64,000 nt of DNA from Calliopsis andreniformis (taxonomy: Eukaryota > Arthropoda > Insecta > Hymenoptera > Andrenidae), in NCBI RefSeq assembly GCF_051401765.1, contig NC_135071.1, forward strand, positions 16,160,961-16,224,960, written 5' to 3'. A program made the position numbers and the translations under genes. The notes under the pieces were generated by a model. It made no database searches and was not told the origin of the DNA. It saw only the letters and a program-made list of their open reading frames with translations. Position 1 is the stretch's first letter. Each line of letters begins with the position of its first letter. Shown one piece after another: positions 24,293-39,200 of the stretch.

Positions 24293-27200
24293 TCACACTT
24301 GGGGCACGTCTGCTGGGTTCCGTAAGGCCATCTCCTCAGTTTGCTGCATCGATGGAACTTTTCTGTAAGTGAATTTTAAGTAGTTAACCTGTTCTATATT
24401 TCTTGCACGTTTTATAGGTCAATAGCTTATTACTTGGAATTACATTCCATTAATTAATAATCTACTTAGCTTCATATTATAATATTATTTTGATTTTTCT
24501 ATAATTTATGAAGTTTTTAAAAAAATTGTTAGAACTCTCTCTAGTATATTACTCACCTCTTTCTATACTGGAAGATAATGTAGACGATGATGGCATTGCC
24601 AACGAACAGCAGAGCAATTAGGACAGTCGGCAAAACGACGTCTGTAAAGTTCAAAGAAAAAAGATTATTAGAAATGTTAATTATGAATTACCCTACTGAT
24701 AGAGATACGATTTAAAATGAATATTATTTAACAACGCGCAGATTCCCATTTGCTTTTGCCATTCGTCTTGGCCCACGTCTTGCAGAATGGCATAGTGAAC
24801 TTTGATCACAAGGCTGACTAATCGATCCAAGTTTGCATTTACGTGAGATCATTTTCGTGCTGATTGTCCCTTATAATCGAGGATATTCCAATTGGAATTA
24901 CTGAGGGAAATTGAATTTATCGCCGTGCTGTGTCATCGTTGCAATTGGCCATTTGGAGTCAATGCAAAATGTTACCTATTGAAAGTGTTTGCATTATGCA
25001 TTGGCAGTTCAAAATCCAATTGCAATCAAATCTGATATAGAGTACTACTGATGCTATGAATAGGAAACCTAAGAAATGATTAAAGAATATAAAAAGAAGG
25101 AATATAAATATTCTGCTGCATAAATAAGTGCCAAACTGCAGGCACTTATATAATCAAGATTTATTCTCCTGTTGAACTTGAGTTGGTTTTATTGGACCCG
25201 ATTCGACATGAATTTTAATAGATGCAAATTGAATGGTTTCATTCTTGTTTCTACCTCCTGTGCGTGACTCGGATTGTCACGTAAGACGAAATCGATAATT
25301 AGAAATCAACGTACGACTATGCTATTGATTGAAACAGTATCTAATTCTCGTTTTTGTTTTCACGTATCGTACTGTGCAGTTTTCAATATTGAAAATACTT
25401 TTCGTTGAGACTTTCAGAGCTCATTAACCATCCTCAATAATTGAATTTTTTATTTAAAAAAGAAATAGCAAAAATTTGCAATGTCCTAGTTTCTTTCTCC
25501 GTTCATGTCAGCTTTTCTGATTTATAGTTTCATTAATAATAAATCACGTCGCGGTCTATAACACAGGCAAGTGGTATCAAACGATTTTACAATGAAATTG
25601 CCCGAGGAATGAGCGATACAAACGGGGTAAAGTGAAGAATGAAGAAGTGATAATGAACTGGGAAGTTTTCATAATTGTTAAACGCGGTCGTTATCTGGGA
25701 AGCTCAGGACGTTAATTTCAACAAAGCAAGGCCAATGGACTTGCAATATCCCAGATAATTATTCCGTAATATCGGCCAACGCTCGGTGACGAATCAAGAA
25801 ACTTCCACGCGACTCCTCAGCTGGACATTGTGATAATTCAAATAGGGACATTAACAGCAAGAAGAGGGGAAATGAATTCTGATTAGTTTTCTTCGTACAA
25901 CTTGACGGAACAGATTGAAGCGGAGAAATTTAAAATTAAACTCTGAGTTGGCCTAGGGGAATTTCTTTAATATAAAGAAAGCTTAAGTCGCTCATTTATT
26001 TTAAATTCTAGAGTATTGTACTTCTGATATAATACAAATTTATGCAAAAAATTGAGAATATTGCATGTTAGGCTTTCTATAAAAAATTCTTAGAAATGAT
26101 ACTCCAAATGAAGATATTTTCTTTAATGATGAAACAAGTAGCCAAGTTGCACTTTATAAGATTCAATACTGTAACAAAAAATCCATTCATTAACTCAAAT
26201 GTCAAATAAGAAAAAAGAGGATGTTAAATGTTAGTGAATAATAGAATACACAACTATCTATTAAATTACGTAATTCTAAGAGTGAGTTTGTTCTGTTACA
26301 CAACACGCACATAAACAAGAATTTTCCTTTGAAAGTTTTTGCCATCACTTGTCAGCAATTATTTCCAACTTGTTCATTAAACTGCACGTCTTATCTTATC
26401 ACTAAAGTAACAACATGCCACAACGTAACTTGATCTTTGCTTTCCACTTTTCTTTCAAATTTATTTCTTTAGTAAAATATCGAACCACTTATGCACCAAA
26501 CTAGCATAAAACGACATTGATAATGATCTCAGTGAACATGAAATTGCCATTAACATATCAACTTCTTCACTGAAAGCAGCTATTCGACATGCACCAATTG
26601 AATATTTAATCTACCAATGTGATACTCCCAGAATTAAATATCTATTATTCATCCCCCACTTCGCAACTTTCCATTTCTATGCAATTCCCAAATCTCTAAG
26701 TTCTCACATCGACCCCAAAGAAGCTCTCTAGCATCAACAGCGATCCACTCGCCGAACGTCGGCGTCGGGGTGAATTTCACAGCACAAACTCGAACCACCC
26801 TCTACCCCCAAGAGCAGACTGCTAACTTTGATAATAACGTAGTTTGTCGTGAAGAAAAAAGGGTTTTTGGACACAATAAAGGTTCGTTAGACTGAAAAAG
26901 AATTTCTTCGAGGTTGGTTCACTGACCTACGACGTAGTCGGATTGCTTCATCGTGGTGGATTGCGTCGAATCCATAATGTGTCCGCTGTCTGTCGCGACT
27001 GCGTCCTCGCCCCGACCGATTCTAACCCCCGTGCCAAGGACGTTGTCCCCAGAAAGGCTGGACAACCGACGGTGGTCGTGTTCTGTCTTCAGGATCACCG
27101 CCGAGGTGGCTGTCAAGAAACATAAAAAAAGAGTATTTAATACATGTAACTTATTGTTGATTCGCTGCATTTGTTCTGCTGAAAAATTCCAGAGGGGTGA

Positions 27201-30200
27201 CTTGAAACTTCCAAGTATTATATTAAATAGTAAAATGGTGCTACTAGTTGCACTGAATACTTCGTTAATTTTTTTGAAGACAATTTAAGTAAATTTGAGT
27301 GAAATTTGTCCACATATTTCTTTTTTCTTTATTGAGAACTTTTGAGGGTGAATACTTTGAAAAAGAATATTTTAATTTAAACAGGGTATATCAAAATATT
27401 GAAAAAATTAGATTTTAGTCTTGATTGTTTTTAAGGTGGACGAAGTTGTTAAAAATATTTGCACTTCTAAAGTCAATTCTTGATTAAAGAGTTTCCATCA
27501 CGGTCAGATACTGTCTCCGTCTTTGGCTCATCGTGAAATAATGACTGTTTGGAAACGAATTCGACACTCTATAAATACCACTGCTGTTTACATATTCGCA
27601 CGATGAGACACACGTCCTTATCGAGTATGGAACTCCAGTTTATGAGTCTCTCACCCGTAATGAATACTCATAATACAATTCAAATCAGGTATTAACATAA
27701 GTTGCGTTGTTTGCACTGAGAATAATTCATGAATATTCAATTTATCACAAATTTAACAAATTACTATTAAAAATACCGTTTAAAAATATTCAGTCCTTTC
27801 TTGTTATGCATTTTAGTTAACAATAAGTAGTGCAGAAATTTAAAAATTATTAAAAATATTAAATGCAACGTACTAATTTTTGAATTTTTGAATATTTGAA
27901 TATTTGAATATTTGAATATTTGAATATTTGAACATTTGAATATTTGAATTTTTAAATTTTGAATTTTTTTAATATTGTAAGTGCTCCATTTCAAAGCGTA
28001 AAAATACAGCTTTTAATTATTTTTCACGGTTAGATTTCTTCGAAACGAATCTTCAGTTCTATTAAAAAAAAAAAAAAATAGAAAAAGATTATGTTACCAC
28101 GTATCGAGGAAATTCAGTTTATTGAACCACACGTAACACCACAAACTAATTAAAGTTCCGCGTCCTCTAATGATTTAATAACTCGTGGAAACGTAACACG
28201 AAGATCGAGGGTACAAAGTCCGTTCCACATGCAATGATTGGTAAAAAAAAGTAAAGAGAACAATACTGACTGTGCACTGTGCTGCTTCAGCACTTGTGTC
28301 GTTCCACTTTTCTCTCAGATCTGTCGAAGAGACACTCGTCTCAGTGTCCCTCAAAAATATTGGCTGGCGGACGTTGCGAAAATATCGCCGACGTGTTTGC
28401 CATTTTTTTGCATAGCGATTAAACGTCACTAAACCAAAAATACCATTACGTAATCAGTTTTTGGAGCATTTCTCTGTACTTAGCGATTGAAGAAGTGGAC
28501 AGATTTTAATTTTAGCAGTATTCGAGTAACCTTTAGTTGAGAGATCGCGAATCCGTCCTTATCCCAGCTAATTTGTCGATAGTCGAACTTTTGTGCCTCA
28601 TCGGATTGCTGTTGACCCAGTTGTAGCAATTTTTCCTCTGTTAGTACTATCGATTGCGCTATTTTCATCGCGGTTTATCTGGAGCTAATTGAAACTTTGT
28701 ATTTTCCTATTCTAATGTCATTGCTCTGTGTAGCATAATTTCTTATCGAATAGAGTCCACTTTAAACACACTTCAGCCATGATATCTGAACGTTGTCATT
28801 GATAATCAGTTTCCATCGATATTATTTTCAATTCTGACCCTCTATATTTTATTATTTTTAAACTCCAACTTCTGAGAGAAAAATTTCTCGGTCCAACATT
28901 GTTTGGAATAACATTCTCTATGTCTCGTTATATTCACATCTCTTTTGCTTTCTCTGTGACTTCAAAACAGTATTTTAAAAATGAACATAAATTCAGCTCG
29001 CCAAGATAAACACAATTCAGAAAAATAAATTCGCGTTGCCAAGATAAAAGGTGACCCAAGAATATTTAACCCAAGGCGTTTATCAAAAAGCAACGATTCA
29101 AAGATAAAAAGAATGCCAACGCGTGTATTCAAGCGTGGACAACAAACGTGTCATTCAATGATTTTCTTCAGCTTCGAAGGATAACGAAAATGGTTTTTCT
29201 GTTCAAGCAAATGGTTTTCTTGTTTGAAAAGAGGCGTAAGAGAGTGGGAAACGTGAACGGCGCGTGCTTCTGTCGTGAATAGGAAAACGATAATCGTAGA
29301 ATGGAGCAGTGATAGTCGGTGACCCGTGGCAGATCAGTATGTCTCATCAAAATCTTCCCACATTCGGTGGCGATAGCGGATCGTTCGATTCTCATGCAAG
29401 CAAAAATGATTATTTCTTTCTCGTATCTGCTATCAGCGAATCGCTGTCAACGTTTAGAATACAAAATGATATCATTTGGAGACACTAAATACTATTTCTT
29501 CAATGAGAATTCAAGTTTTCAAATAAAAAAATGTTTCAAATATAGAAATTCTTAAATTTTGAACTCTTCAAATTTTCGAATATTTAAAACACAAATCTGA
29601 GGTGTCAAAATTTTTTCCAAGAAAACAATTTTATAAGCTGAGATGTTAATGAAGTCAGAACTATCTTACCTCGTAAAAACACTATTCAAAAACAATTTTT
29701 TCAAGTTGCAACGCTTTCGCTATTTATGTCTGGATCGAACAAAACCTTTAGAGAGATTAATCACTGGATTCTGTATGTTTTCTAACGTACTGTGTTTAAA
29801 GGCTCCCAATGCCCGTCTGAAACCCTCAAGACACTTTCACGAACTGAAACGGGCTTGTTTCCAGTACTCTCGTCAAGGGTCCTTCTAGTGGACGTCCAAT
29901 CAGCCACAATTGTCGGTAGCCCTCTAATCTAGTTAATCCCTGAATGATCAAGTGACTGAAATACTCCTTGTAAGGGCCCACTGTTTCTTCGAATACGAAA
30001 CAGAGTCGTTTCAGGAAAAAAAGTGTCCAATTGTAAGTCTAATTTAATTTAATAAAAGGTGTGAACCTGATGTGCGCAAATGTTCTTCGCGGGAGAAGTT
30101 AATATTTTTCTGTCTTCACTTTACTATTGATCTGATATCAGAATAAGCAACGATATTAATGAATTACAGAACCTCTATTTATATTCTCATTCAAGTCATC

Positions 30201-33200
30201 ATTCGTTAAACAATGCCTGTATGAGTAGCAGCGCTTTCGAAATTTGTCACCTTTGTGTCGATAATTACTCGCAGCTCTTCAGAACATTCGAGCAGAAGCA
30301 GACAGAAGGTCTCACGTGTCGAGAAACGTCAATCCAAATTCCTCTCGCAAGAATAGATCGTCTTTATGATCGAAGAAAAAGTTCCTCCCGAATTGCGTCA
30401 CGAGTGGACCTAATTTTAGAGCTATCGAAAAGCGACGGTGAAAAATATTGCTAGCAGAAAAGGGGCGAGGAGATGGAGATCTAGAGCGGAATCGTGCGCA
30501 ACTTTCGGTATACATATACGTTGTATCAGTCACGTATACCATGTATCACAAGGGAAAAGAGTCTCTCATCGAGGAAAACGCAAGGTCAATCGTGCGAGTA
30601 TGATGCAGAATGATTCAGGAAGAAATAACAAGAGACACAGAATCCAATGAAAAAAGAAAATAAAACATTTCGATTCCATAAAATTTCAAAACAAAGAACG
30701 GTTTTTACAACTGTAAAAACTGTTTCTCAAAGCGAGTGAATTAAGTGAAAGGAAATCTCGTAACGAAAAAAGGACTAAGAACAATTGGCTTCATCGCGAA
30801 CAAGAGAAGTTATATAAGAGTGGAGTAAACGATTTTTCCAACGACGTGGCAGAATTATTAAAGAGGAACGAATGGAATTCTCAGGCAAGCGCAACGTCAG
30901 CCGAAGACGATTCTGGTTGACGAAACGCTACAGCCATCGATTTCTCGCCACGGAAATAATATTCAAATATTAACGAGAGTAGGAGGAAATTCGATGAATA
31001 TTTTATTTGACGATAGATCGTCGAGCTAATTTCTTTTTTGAGTCATCGCTAAGAGATAAGCACGTGCACAGTGACGTAATACACACGTCGCGGACGAGCA
31101 TTTTAAACGATTGTTTTGGCCGGATGCGATACACAGAACAGATCCACGTGATTCCGCGTAACGAACTTGATGGCATCTCTTGCACCGAGTATAAATAATT
31201 TGATTAATATGACCGCTCCATGGACGTCTCCCAAGCATGACGTTGTCAATTTCAAAGTTAACAAAGCAGTGGTCGAATACAGTTAGAACATTTACGTCTC
31301 TGGCTCTCGATAAATGTGTCTTCCTTCGACGAGCCTGCACTCTCAAAACACGATATTAAAATTAGACCCACCGAATGATCAAATTAAATAATAATTACTT
31401 TCCCACTTTACTTACGAATGAACGCTAATAACACCCAATTCTCTTGAATGAATAGAGTCTAGATAAAAGATAAACTCAGTGGCACAGTTACTTAAAAATA
31501 TCTCTGCTTATCAAGCGGCAGTAAAGTTCAAGAGCAATTTCTCCTTATCTATTGCATCAGGTCTTATCCGCGAATAAACAGAGGAGAAAAGAATTTGAAA
31601 AAAGCAAGAAAGAATCTCCAGGACACTCACTTATCAGGTGTCTGAAGGTGTCCGTGAATATTCGTATCATGTTGAATCTGGTAGAATCACCTCGGTCCTC
31701 CGTTGCACCGAATTCGTATTGGCTGCACGCTGTCAGCTGCCACACGCCACCATAACGCGTTCCTGCACGACACTTCTGTTAAATGGCGCAGCTCCTGCCG
31801 GCTCCAACTATACTACTATAGCATCAGCGTGAAAACGACTCGCGATTCTCCCCGAAACCTCTCCTCTCTGCCTGCCTCGTCGACCTTGTTCTTCCCCTCG
31901 TTTCGATCCACGTGTCCTGCTCACGAAAAGCGTCCCTCGCTGAGCACTCAACCACCAACTGCCTCACTTACTGGCACAAGTGTCCTGAGAGGTACGCTGG
32001 GTCCTCGACAGCGATCGAACCACAGGAAATTGCTTGAGCAGCGAATAGGTCGACACCTATGAAGCCACTCCACGAAATGACCTTTGAACTATTCGAAACC
32101 TCGAAATCTTCTTAAGGGTTCTATTGTAGGATGACACGAGATTGCCCTACGATAAGTAGAGCAGAAATGAGAAGAAAGATCTCGTCGATTCCTTTTCACA
32201 GACTCCTAGTTTTTGTTTCCCCCGGAAGACCAGTGACGTCATTGACTCTCGGTTGTCATAGGTTGATAAGAAGCTGAAGACGCGCGGACCAGATGCCACA
32301 AACTGAGCGGGATCGTTGCTATTCCATCGGTTTTATCCGCGAGGAGCGCGTCGCGTGACGGGACGACGCCTCCGACGAGCCGCCACGGTGCCCTTTGACC
32401 CTGGCGCGGCGAAATCAGAGAGCGAAAAACGGGGCATGATAGGAAAAAAGAGCAAGATTCTCGCTTACTCATTATCGCTTATCGACCATCCTCTTCGGTG
32501 CATCCCTAGAGTGAGCAGCAGTGACCCTACCACTGCTGCTCTGCTTTCAAATGGTTTCCACGCGCGGAATTGATAAAGACTTCATTGTGAATTTCATTTG
32601 CATGCTGATGATGCTGTGGCGAAAGTCTCCTACCATAGAATGCGATTTCTTCAGTTTTTCTTTCATTCCTTTTTTTAGAAGGCCAGGCAATTTTTTGAGG
32701 GTAGAAACTTTGATTTAGTGGTGTTAAGAATCTTTTTTAGTAGAGAAAAATTAACCTTTTAGCCACTATAGTGGCTTTCGTGGATATTATGCTTTTGAAT
32801 GGTATGCCACTGAAGTGGCTCACTCTGTCTGTATTACCTTATTGTGTATTTTTCGAACTCTTTATATGGAAATGTATAAATTATAATTTATTCATTTACA
32901 ACTCTATTCCGATGTAATGTCATAGTGGAAAGTGTCATGCACAATTTACGTGCAATCTGCGTTAAAGGTTGCTGTATAGAGATACAGTGTTGAGGAAAAT
33001 TCAGCTGTAGATAAAAGTTTAAGTGATATTTAGAGGGATTTCGTAGTGCGTTTTTTTTATAGCAATGGGTGTCTTCTATCTGATGGACTGACGTGGTTTG
33101 TTTGACGAAGATAACCAAGTTTTTTGAGATAATGAAAGGTGGGACTTGTAGATTTCTAAGATGGCTAAGGGAACTTGTAATAAAAGACAATTTTAGAATG

Positions 33201-36200
33201 TACTTCAAAAGTGAAAATCAGAGTTTCTACAGTGTGATATAAAAAACTTTTCTTGGCATTTTAGAGCACTCTGGACTGCTTTAAGAGGTAAACTAGATAG
33301 CAAGTAGATTGTACAGTGGTAAAAAAGAATTGTACCGCTATCTTTACTACTTAACGTAACAGAACATGCTAGAAGAGACTTCCATTAGACTGAATCTATG
33401 TATTCTACGGACCTATTTCCTTTAAATACATTTCAAAATTAAAAAAAAATCTTAATTTCCTCGAAATCTTCGAAAAATTGAAAATCTCTATTGAAAAATA
33501 AAAATTTGATTTCTTCCAAAACTCAAGACTGTAGCAGGAAAGAAAAAAGAAAAATACATTCTTGAAATGACCTATACAGTTTTCCTTTAAGACCACAGGA
33601 ACATATTCTCACTCTCCCCATTCACAAAATCAACTCTGACCCACCCATTTACATTCCTCCAGCGATCTACCATCAATAATGAAGCCCCAGTGAATTGACC
33701 CGATACCAAAGTGTCTGTAAACAAACCTCCACCCACTATCAAAATTAATATTCACTATCAGCTCGCCCAGCACTCGTGCAGGGCATCGCCAACGCTGAAG
33801 ACGACCCTGACTTAACGACGCCACATGGCCTATCCTTATCCCCCCTTTCTTGGCCTAACACATTCGAGCTCTTCATACAAGGAACGCTTTTGAGAGCAGT
33901 CGAGAACTTCGCCGCATTTTAAAACGTGTTTTTCATGAGGCTTCAAATCGATAAGCCTCCTTATCATTCGCCAAACACTCACCTCCAGGGATCTTCGTCT
34001 AGAAATCGATAATCTTTAGCTTCAACACTAGTGGAATTCTTTCTGATAGTTACCTACTTGAAACCTCATTTCCATGGCCACAATTTCCCTGAAAGACTCG
34101 CGAGAAATATGTGCTCGCCATGCTCCGAATCAACCTTGCTGACGGATGAACACAGCGCATGAATCGACGAGGCTCGTCAGCTGGAGGAATTTCAAGGAGA
34201 AAGATCGAGGATTGAAGCGAGAAAGAACGACGAAGAGGCAGAAAGGAGCGGCTATACTGTTCGAGTGAACCACTCGTTCTTATCCCAGCACCTGTTTCCT
34301 TCGATACACCTGCTGCGAGTAATACCTGATCTCGGTGATCTTCTCGCTGGTCTGACCAAAATCGTCTTGTTTTACTTAATCCTCGTGTCCTTCGATCTTC
34401 CCCAAATTTTGCTTCTAATCTTCAAATGACTCTATCTCGAGTAAAGTTCCGTATTCTACACGAGTGTCAAACAATCATGGACCTTCTTTACGTCGTCTCC
34501 CAGATCGCTTCTTTGTTCTCCTCAAGACCACAGCGCTTCAAATTCAAGGTAGCTTTTTACTTGAACCCTGTCCAGGTCTAATTTTCTCTCAGACTCTTTA
34601 CCCCCGCTCGATCATTCTCTAAATCACCGTTCGAGCCAAATCGCGAAACTAGCCTCTGTGTCTCTTGAACCTGCTACCACCAGTTGAACAAGTGGAAACG
34701 TCCGTACGAGTCGGGCCAGTCGTGATTCCACCGATCTCAGGTCCGGTTCCCAATGGAGAATCTGGTCGGGTAAGAAGGACCAGTATCAAATTCGTGCCCT
34801 GGTCGAGACTTTCCTCGACAGGCTGGCCAACTCCATCGAACCGAAGCAGAGGAGCCTCGGCCACAGCATTCAGCCTCTCGAGCGGTTCCCTTTCTTCTTT
34901 CCTGGTCTCTTTCTGTCCACGTCGCGGGAACAAAGATCAGTCCAGCGTCTCGACGCGACGCATATCGCGTTTGGAGCCGATACGAGGCGACGCCAGTCCA
35001 GCTGTCCACCCGGACCCACTCTATTCCATCGACTTTCCTCGAGGCGAGTCGACGCTCGTCCTGGCGAGGCTGGTTCCCAGGTTCGTTTCCCTCGAGCTCG
35101 AGTTCCTCGCCTCCTCACGATACCGCGCGTGCGTCGTTCTGCGTAATCGCGAGGCGTGCGTACGTAAACGTGAAAGACGGCGACACGAGCTCTCCATTGA
35201 TAAAAAGCTGACGGCGATAAGACGGCAAGAGTCGCGTGGTCCCACTATCAGAAACGCCGACGACGACTGGAGAGGAGCCGTCCCTACTTTGACCCGCCGC
35301 GACGCTCGGGAGCTTGCGTGGTGGGGGAGTAAACAGGGGCAACCCCCCCACCACCGAGACCCACTCCCACGCCGATTCTGAGCAGGATGAAAACAGCTGT
35401 CCTCTTTCGATCGGAGGAACGGTTCTTTTCTGCTGTCTGTGTTTAGGGCTTCTGATGGAGGACGGGGGTGCCTTTGGGGAGGTCACCCCCTTTGGATTGT
35501 TGGATCTCGGGTTGCTAGGTGAAGGAGAATAGGTCAGACTTCGGTTTGGGGGAAAAGAGAGAGAAATTTCGATTTTTAGATATCTGAGGAATTCATTTTT
35601 CAAAGTGGGATTTTTCTTTGGTTGTGGTTCGAAAGAGTGTCACTTTTGGAATATGTGAAGTTTCTGTTAGATGTTATATAATTTTGCAGTTTAACCAGAA
35701 GATATAGTAGAACTTCGATTATTTGCATTATCTGACTGTTATTTTTAATTCGATCTTTTTTTCTTGAAAATATAAATACTATCTGAAGACTATTAGGACT
35801 GAACACAACATGAATTAAAATTTTTTTAATTAAAACGTAGTTCATGTAATTTTGTTCTGTCAGATTAATTTAAAACACTCGACTAGAATACTGTCTCGAT
35901 GTAAGCACACTACTCAAAGAATAGTTTTAAGGAAACATATGTGTATTATGCAGGTTATATCTGAATAATACCTTATGTCTCGATGCTTGCTTTTCAGATA
36001 AAGTAACGTTAATTTTTATATTATCTGACCGCGACTCCCCTACAAGGTTATTTTCGACTTAGAAATTGATGGATGGTCAAGGAAAATAATTTATGCCTCG
36101 ACACTGTTGTGTCAAATAATGTTCGACGCCTCATCAATATTAATCAGGCTAATACTTATTTGAAATTCTACCGAGAGCAAAAACAACGGAGCTGGCGCGT

Positions 36201-39200
36201 GGGACGAGTTGCTTCAACATTTACAGACTACAATTTTATATCTCTGATCTTTTTTAAGACAAGAATAATACAATTTTAACTAATCTTCTTTTTAATTTAT
36301 TTGTCTACGAATGAGCCTCACAAAAATTCATCATGGAAGCTACAACAAAAAATAGGACCATGAAACACCACTACAAAGCGGAGGAACAATCATGCTATCT
36401 AAAATTAGTATCAGTCCGCACGTGACAGAGTTTTTAATAAATACAGTCAACGTGATGAATAAAATGAAGAAAGATGAAGTGAGGAACTCTCTGGCAGCAG
36501 CAAACAATCAAGTATGAACCTTAAACAAAACTCTAAAGCGAAAGGTCAATTGTTTCATCAATTATTAAGAACCCTCAAATACTCTGCAGTCGAGTTTCTC
36601 AACTTCAGCTCCATTCCGATGCTCGTTCGACATGTGCAGCTGTAACATTGTTTTATTTTGTCGACTCTAAAATTATCTTCGGGCGCGTGGAAGGAGGAAG
36701 AGATGGTAGGGATAGTGGTAGGAAACGATCATCCCCTCCATTGTCGTCCTTCCCTCTTCACTTCCTTCGCCAGTAGAAGAATGAGCCAACTTGGTTCCCC
36801 CATCTCCCAAGGTTTCTTGTCCCTATAAACCGCGCCATGCCCGAAACTGCGCGGCTTCTGAATTATGCATTCCCATTCGGAATAAACACGGCCGTAGTTG
36901 TACCAGCGATTCTGCAAGTTTATGCAGCTGTTTGCAAGAAATTTAAGAAGCTCATGAGGCGACAATGAAACGGCGGAAATGGACTGACCATTTGCGCGCG
37001 AAGAAAGCGACAATTTGAAACGAGTTTTAAAAGATCCTTGGCGATTCTTCAAATTTTCGTTAATATATATGGCGATTCTAAAAAGAGAGATTAGTCACAG
37101 CATTGTGGATAAAAATATTCTGCTTCAAACGTGTTTCCTCGTGACAGAACAAAAATCCTGAAAAATATTTCAGGTTATGTTGGAAGCTCGTGATTTATAT
37201 ACAGAAAGCACTGGCTGCAACCAGCCACAGCCATTTTTCTGCGCCGTTTCCTGTCACTCGTGGGCCATTTTATCGCTGTCCCGTGGAACGAGGCGCAGAA
37301 AAAGTTGCGAGACGGGCTGACAAAAGTTCCGCCGGCGGCCATGTTAGGTCTACGTCATCGATGCACTACAATACACTCGAATCCCGTGATTAAGGGAGCA
37401 ATCCTCTAAGCGACTCGAATGGCCTCCTTTTTTTTTTCGCCTTCGGTGAAAGCTAAGGAGAAAATTCCACGATATGCTGCCAGCGGAATTCCCCGCGGTT
37501 CCCCGCGAATTATTAGCGAGAATAGAGGGAATCGTGAAGAATAGAGACACATTCTCCTCGATTCCTTTTGTTCGCGGCGTGAAAAGATTCAGGCGGCGCG
37601 CGGCGGGCAATTTTTTATCGCGAGCCGACTTTTTCATTTGCCCTGAATCCGTTCTTTATACTTCCTTACAAGGGCTCATTCAGAATAACCGAGCAAATTA
37701 GCCGAGCAGTATCGTCGGCGAAATTGGTCGATTTTCGGGAGGAAACGGTCGAACCGATAACGCTTGCGCAGAGGGACGATAAGGGAAAGTTGCGGGGGGC
37801 GAGAGGAGCGAGTATCGAAGCGCACGCGATGTAGTGTCGCTGATAACGAACTGAGGATAAATGAAAAGTGGAGAAAATGTTTCTTGTGAGAGACGTCTGT
37901 GGCGAAAATAAATTGAAAATAAAAAAATAGAAAAACAAATACAAAAAGGTAGATATATCCTAGAAGCAAAAAATAAACGTCTACAATATTTGAGCAACTC
38001 ATTTGCTAAGTTGATCAACTCTACAAAATAATATTTATATGTATTTGAAATATTTGTAAAGGGTTAAGCACCAATCAAGTGCTTTGGCGCTAAAATTTTA
38101 AAAAATTCGAGAAGTGAAATTAATCACTTCAGCCTATGAACGTAAGCGGTTCATTTATTAGGTAATATTATCTCCTTAAATTATATTATAAATATTCTAG
38201 TATTTAAAGTAGATATTTTTATGATAAATTCAAGCTCAGAAGTGTTTCAAAATTCGTCCCAACGAATATGATTCAAAAATTGCATCAACTTCCCGCTAGG
38301 GAATCACGAGCAAAGCAATCGATAGTCGAAGAAGTTCCCGAAGAGCCCCCTTCTGCCTCGTCAGCGAGCTCGCCAATTAATAATCCGCTGAAACTATCGT
38401 ATTTCACGATATTGACGCGGAAGCGCAGTTAAGTGACGTTAATTAATTCGAAATTCTTGTATCGAGCTCGGCCCGCTCGAGAGGAAGATCGACACCAATG
38501 ACCTCGCATCGATCACTCACGATTGACTCGTAAAAGACCGGCGTTATCAAAGAACAAAGCGAAAAAAGCAGAGATTGAAGAAAATATCCGATAAGCGGTC
38601 GTACGATCTCTGATTAATTACATTCAGAGCACGCTTCATTAGCGAAATCGCTTCCGAATCACTAGGAAATAATTATCATATAACTCTCGAGAATTATCGA
38701 ACGATTCTCCAATTCACTAGCAAAAAGGGAATGCTGATTCGATCTGCATTTACTGTGTTACCTGGCGGTTGTCAGCGACCTGGAACGTCTTTGGGCAGAG
38801 GCGTGCAACGACTCCTCCTCGGGCGAACGACTCGCGGAATATTAATACTCTTGAGTGATATCACTGATTTATCTAATCGACACTTCGCGACGATATAAAA
38901 CTATCGATGGGGACATGTACTTTTCGAGAGGTTCGCGATCTAGGTGTCCGTTTTGCAAGAAAATCGCTCGGGCAAGAGACACGTGGCGTCGAGACGGCTG
39001 GCGTCGTTACGTGCGCGACGCTGCCGATGTATAGTGCCTTCACGAATACTTCGCCGCGAGATTCTTTCCCTCCGTCTTTTTCTTTCTTGCTACCAGACCC
39101 CCACATCATCCCAACCCCTACTCTTGTCTCCCATTTACCACGATATCCCCACCCAAAGGCTTCCCCTTTCGATGGGCAGCCATAGGTTCCTGGGAAGCCC

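Larger units (their letters stand above)
27110..34660 (-). other. Intron of the SUEL-CUB-sushi gene, 3' part
   Basis: No other gene was recognised in this part of the 12.6-kb intron. It holds the TTTGAATA tandem repeat near 27.9 kb, an A-run near 28,065-28,078, the two short palindromes near 32.8 kb and AT-rich filler. Short ORFs on both strands have no family features. Confidence 0.5.

Noticed and set aside
34665..35381. 238-codon plus-strand ORF in the receptor intron
   Set aside because: Arg/Ser/Pro-rich composition without a domain, and open frames on both strands in a GC-rich island.
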